Shown piece by piece: positions 44,130 to 44,596 of a DNA stretch of 44,596 bases. Source of the stretch: Gammaproteobacteria bacterium (GTDB lineage: Bacteria; Pseudomonadota; Gammaproteobacteria; Pseudomonadales; Halieaceae); NCBI GenBank assembly GCA_030433415.1, contig JAUIMF010000022.1, forward strand, positions 1 to 44,596, in the 5' to 3' direction. The position numbers and the translations under genes are program-made. The notes beneath the pieces are model-generated. The model saw only the letters and a list, made by a program, of their open reading frames with translations. It had not been told where the DNA came from and did not search any database. Positions within the stretch are counted from its first letter, which is position 1. Each line of letters starts with the position of its first letter.

Positions 44130-44596
44130 CTACGTCGACACGAGTTCTTCGGCGACGCTTTTGAGATGGTCCACAAACCAACGCAGCGCCCTGCCCCGGT
44201 TGTCCTTTTTCCACACCAGAAAACTCGGTGTCGGCTCCGGCTCGTGTTCCATCGCAACCGCCACCAGCCGACCACTGGCAAGCAAGTCACCAACGCGCTG
44301 CCGGGGCAGGTAGCCGCCACCAAGCCCGGCGACCTGTGCGGCAATTTTCTGTTCAAAGTTCGCCACCAGCAGACGCGGCTGACGATCGAACACCCGACGC
44401 GTCAAAGCCGGATGGTCCCGAGATGAGTCCTTCACCACGACAATCCGGTGCTGCACGTGTTCGGACTCGGACACCACACCCTTCAGCGTTGCCAGTGGAT
44501 GGTCATGGGCTACGGCATACACCCAGGGCGTGCTCAAGAATGGCTCGACACACAGTCCGTGACGATCCACGGGCTCATCCGGTGCGCCGACAACGA
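44130..44596 (-). CDS. LysR-family regulator, C-terminal part
   Basis: This is the C-terminal effector-binding domain of a LysR-type regulator; the N-terminal winged helix lies beyond the right edge of the window, and the frame stays open to the last base (VVGAPDEPVDRHGLCVEPFL). Typical segments are YAVAHDHPLATLKG, PALTRRVFDRQPRLLVANFE, QKIAAQVAGLGGGYLPRQRV and LVWKKDNRGRALRWFVDHLK. It points in the same direction as the RND transporter gene, 86 bases from its first plausible codon, so it may be unlinked or in a loose operon with it. The cognate effector and targets are not visible. Confidence 0.85.
   Translation of the reverse strand, partial: VVGAPDEPVDRHGLCVEPFLSTPWVYAVAHDHPLATLKGVVSESEHVQHRIVVVKDSSRDHPALTRRVFDRQPRLLVANFEQKIAAQVAGLGGGYLPRQRVGDLLASGRLVAVAMEHEPEPTPSFLVWKKDNRGRALRWFVDHLKSVAEELVST

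Overview
The window is a dense, GC-rich bacterial chromosome segment with short intergenic gaps; no stretch over about 300 bases lacks a gene or gene remnant. The gene content suggests an aerobic, probably marine gammaproteobacterium of the Halieaceae/OM60 type: TonB-dependent receptor, lipoproteins with lipoboxes, PhyH, many acyl-CoA enzymes, cytochrome P450, sulfide:quinone oxidoreductase, a chemoreceptor-like hemerythrin protein and LysR/TetR regulators. That placement is inference from gene content and style only. I saw no rRNA, tRNA, CRISPR array, insertion sequence or phage gene.

Left part (1-15000): a minus-strand operon of exported serine hydrolase, exported amidohydrolase and phytanoyl-CoA dioxygenase-like protein; a GST; a plus-strand trio of small lipoprotein, DUF1800 lipoprotein and DUF1501 Tat-type protein; a sulfide:quinone oxidoreductase with all three catalytic cysteines, a palindromic leader and a strong terminator; a small K+-channel-like protein; an acyl-CoA synthetase, an atypical crotonase, a second GST and a membrane protein.

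Middle part (15000-27600): a soluble methyl-accepting-type protein fused to a hemerythrin domain that lacks one iron-ligand histidine; a branched-chain aminotransferase; an NAD(P)-binding protein whose stop codon lies inside an 8-bp tandem repeat; the C-terminal remnant of a 2-hydroxychromene-2-carboxylate isomerase; a class III cyclase fused to a PilZ-like domain; a glycine/asparagine-rich protein with a PEP-CTERM-like tail; a divergent LysR/acyl-CoA dehydrogenase pair with a palindromic operator; two tandem DUF900-type alpha/beta hydrolases; and a DUF2130 nuclease-fold protein.

The most interesting region is 27628-39645. It holds two divergent transcription units around an AT-rich palindromic intergenic region. 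The minus unit encodes the large and small subunits of a B12-dependent acyl-CoA mutase, its MeaB GTPase chaperone, a crotonase, a metallo-beta-lactamase-fold hydrolase and a cytochrome P450. The plus unit encodes an iron-type alcohol dehydrogenase, a TetR regulator, an acyl-CoA ligase and a TonB-dependent receptor, closed by a hairpin terminator. By eye, the mutase has lost the methylmalonyl-carboxylate ligands (Tyr89 and Arg207 of the Propionibacterium enzyme) and the otherwise conserved His244, and carries Leu and Glu where 2-hydroxyisobutyryl-CoA mutase has Ile and Asp. I read this as a self-contained uptake, activation, oxidation and carbon-skeleton-rearrangement pathway for an unknown, probably branched or alicyclic, acid.

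Right end (39700-44596): a lipoprotein aminopeptidase-like protein, a lipoprotein with a structured leader, an RND-family transporter whose first membrane helix lies upstream of any standard start codon, and a LysR-type regulator cut by the window edge.
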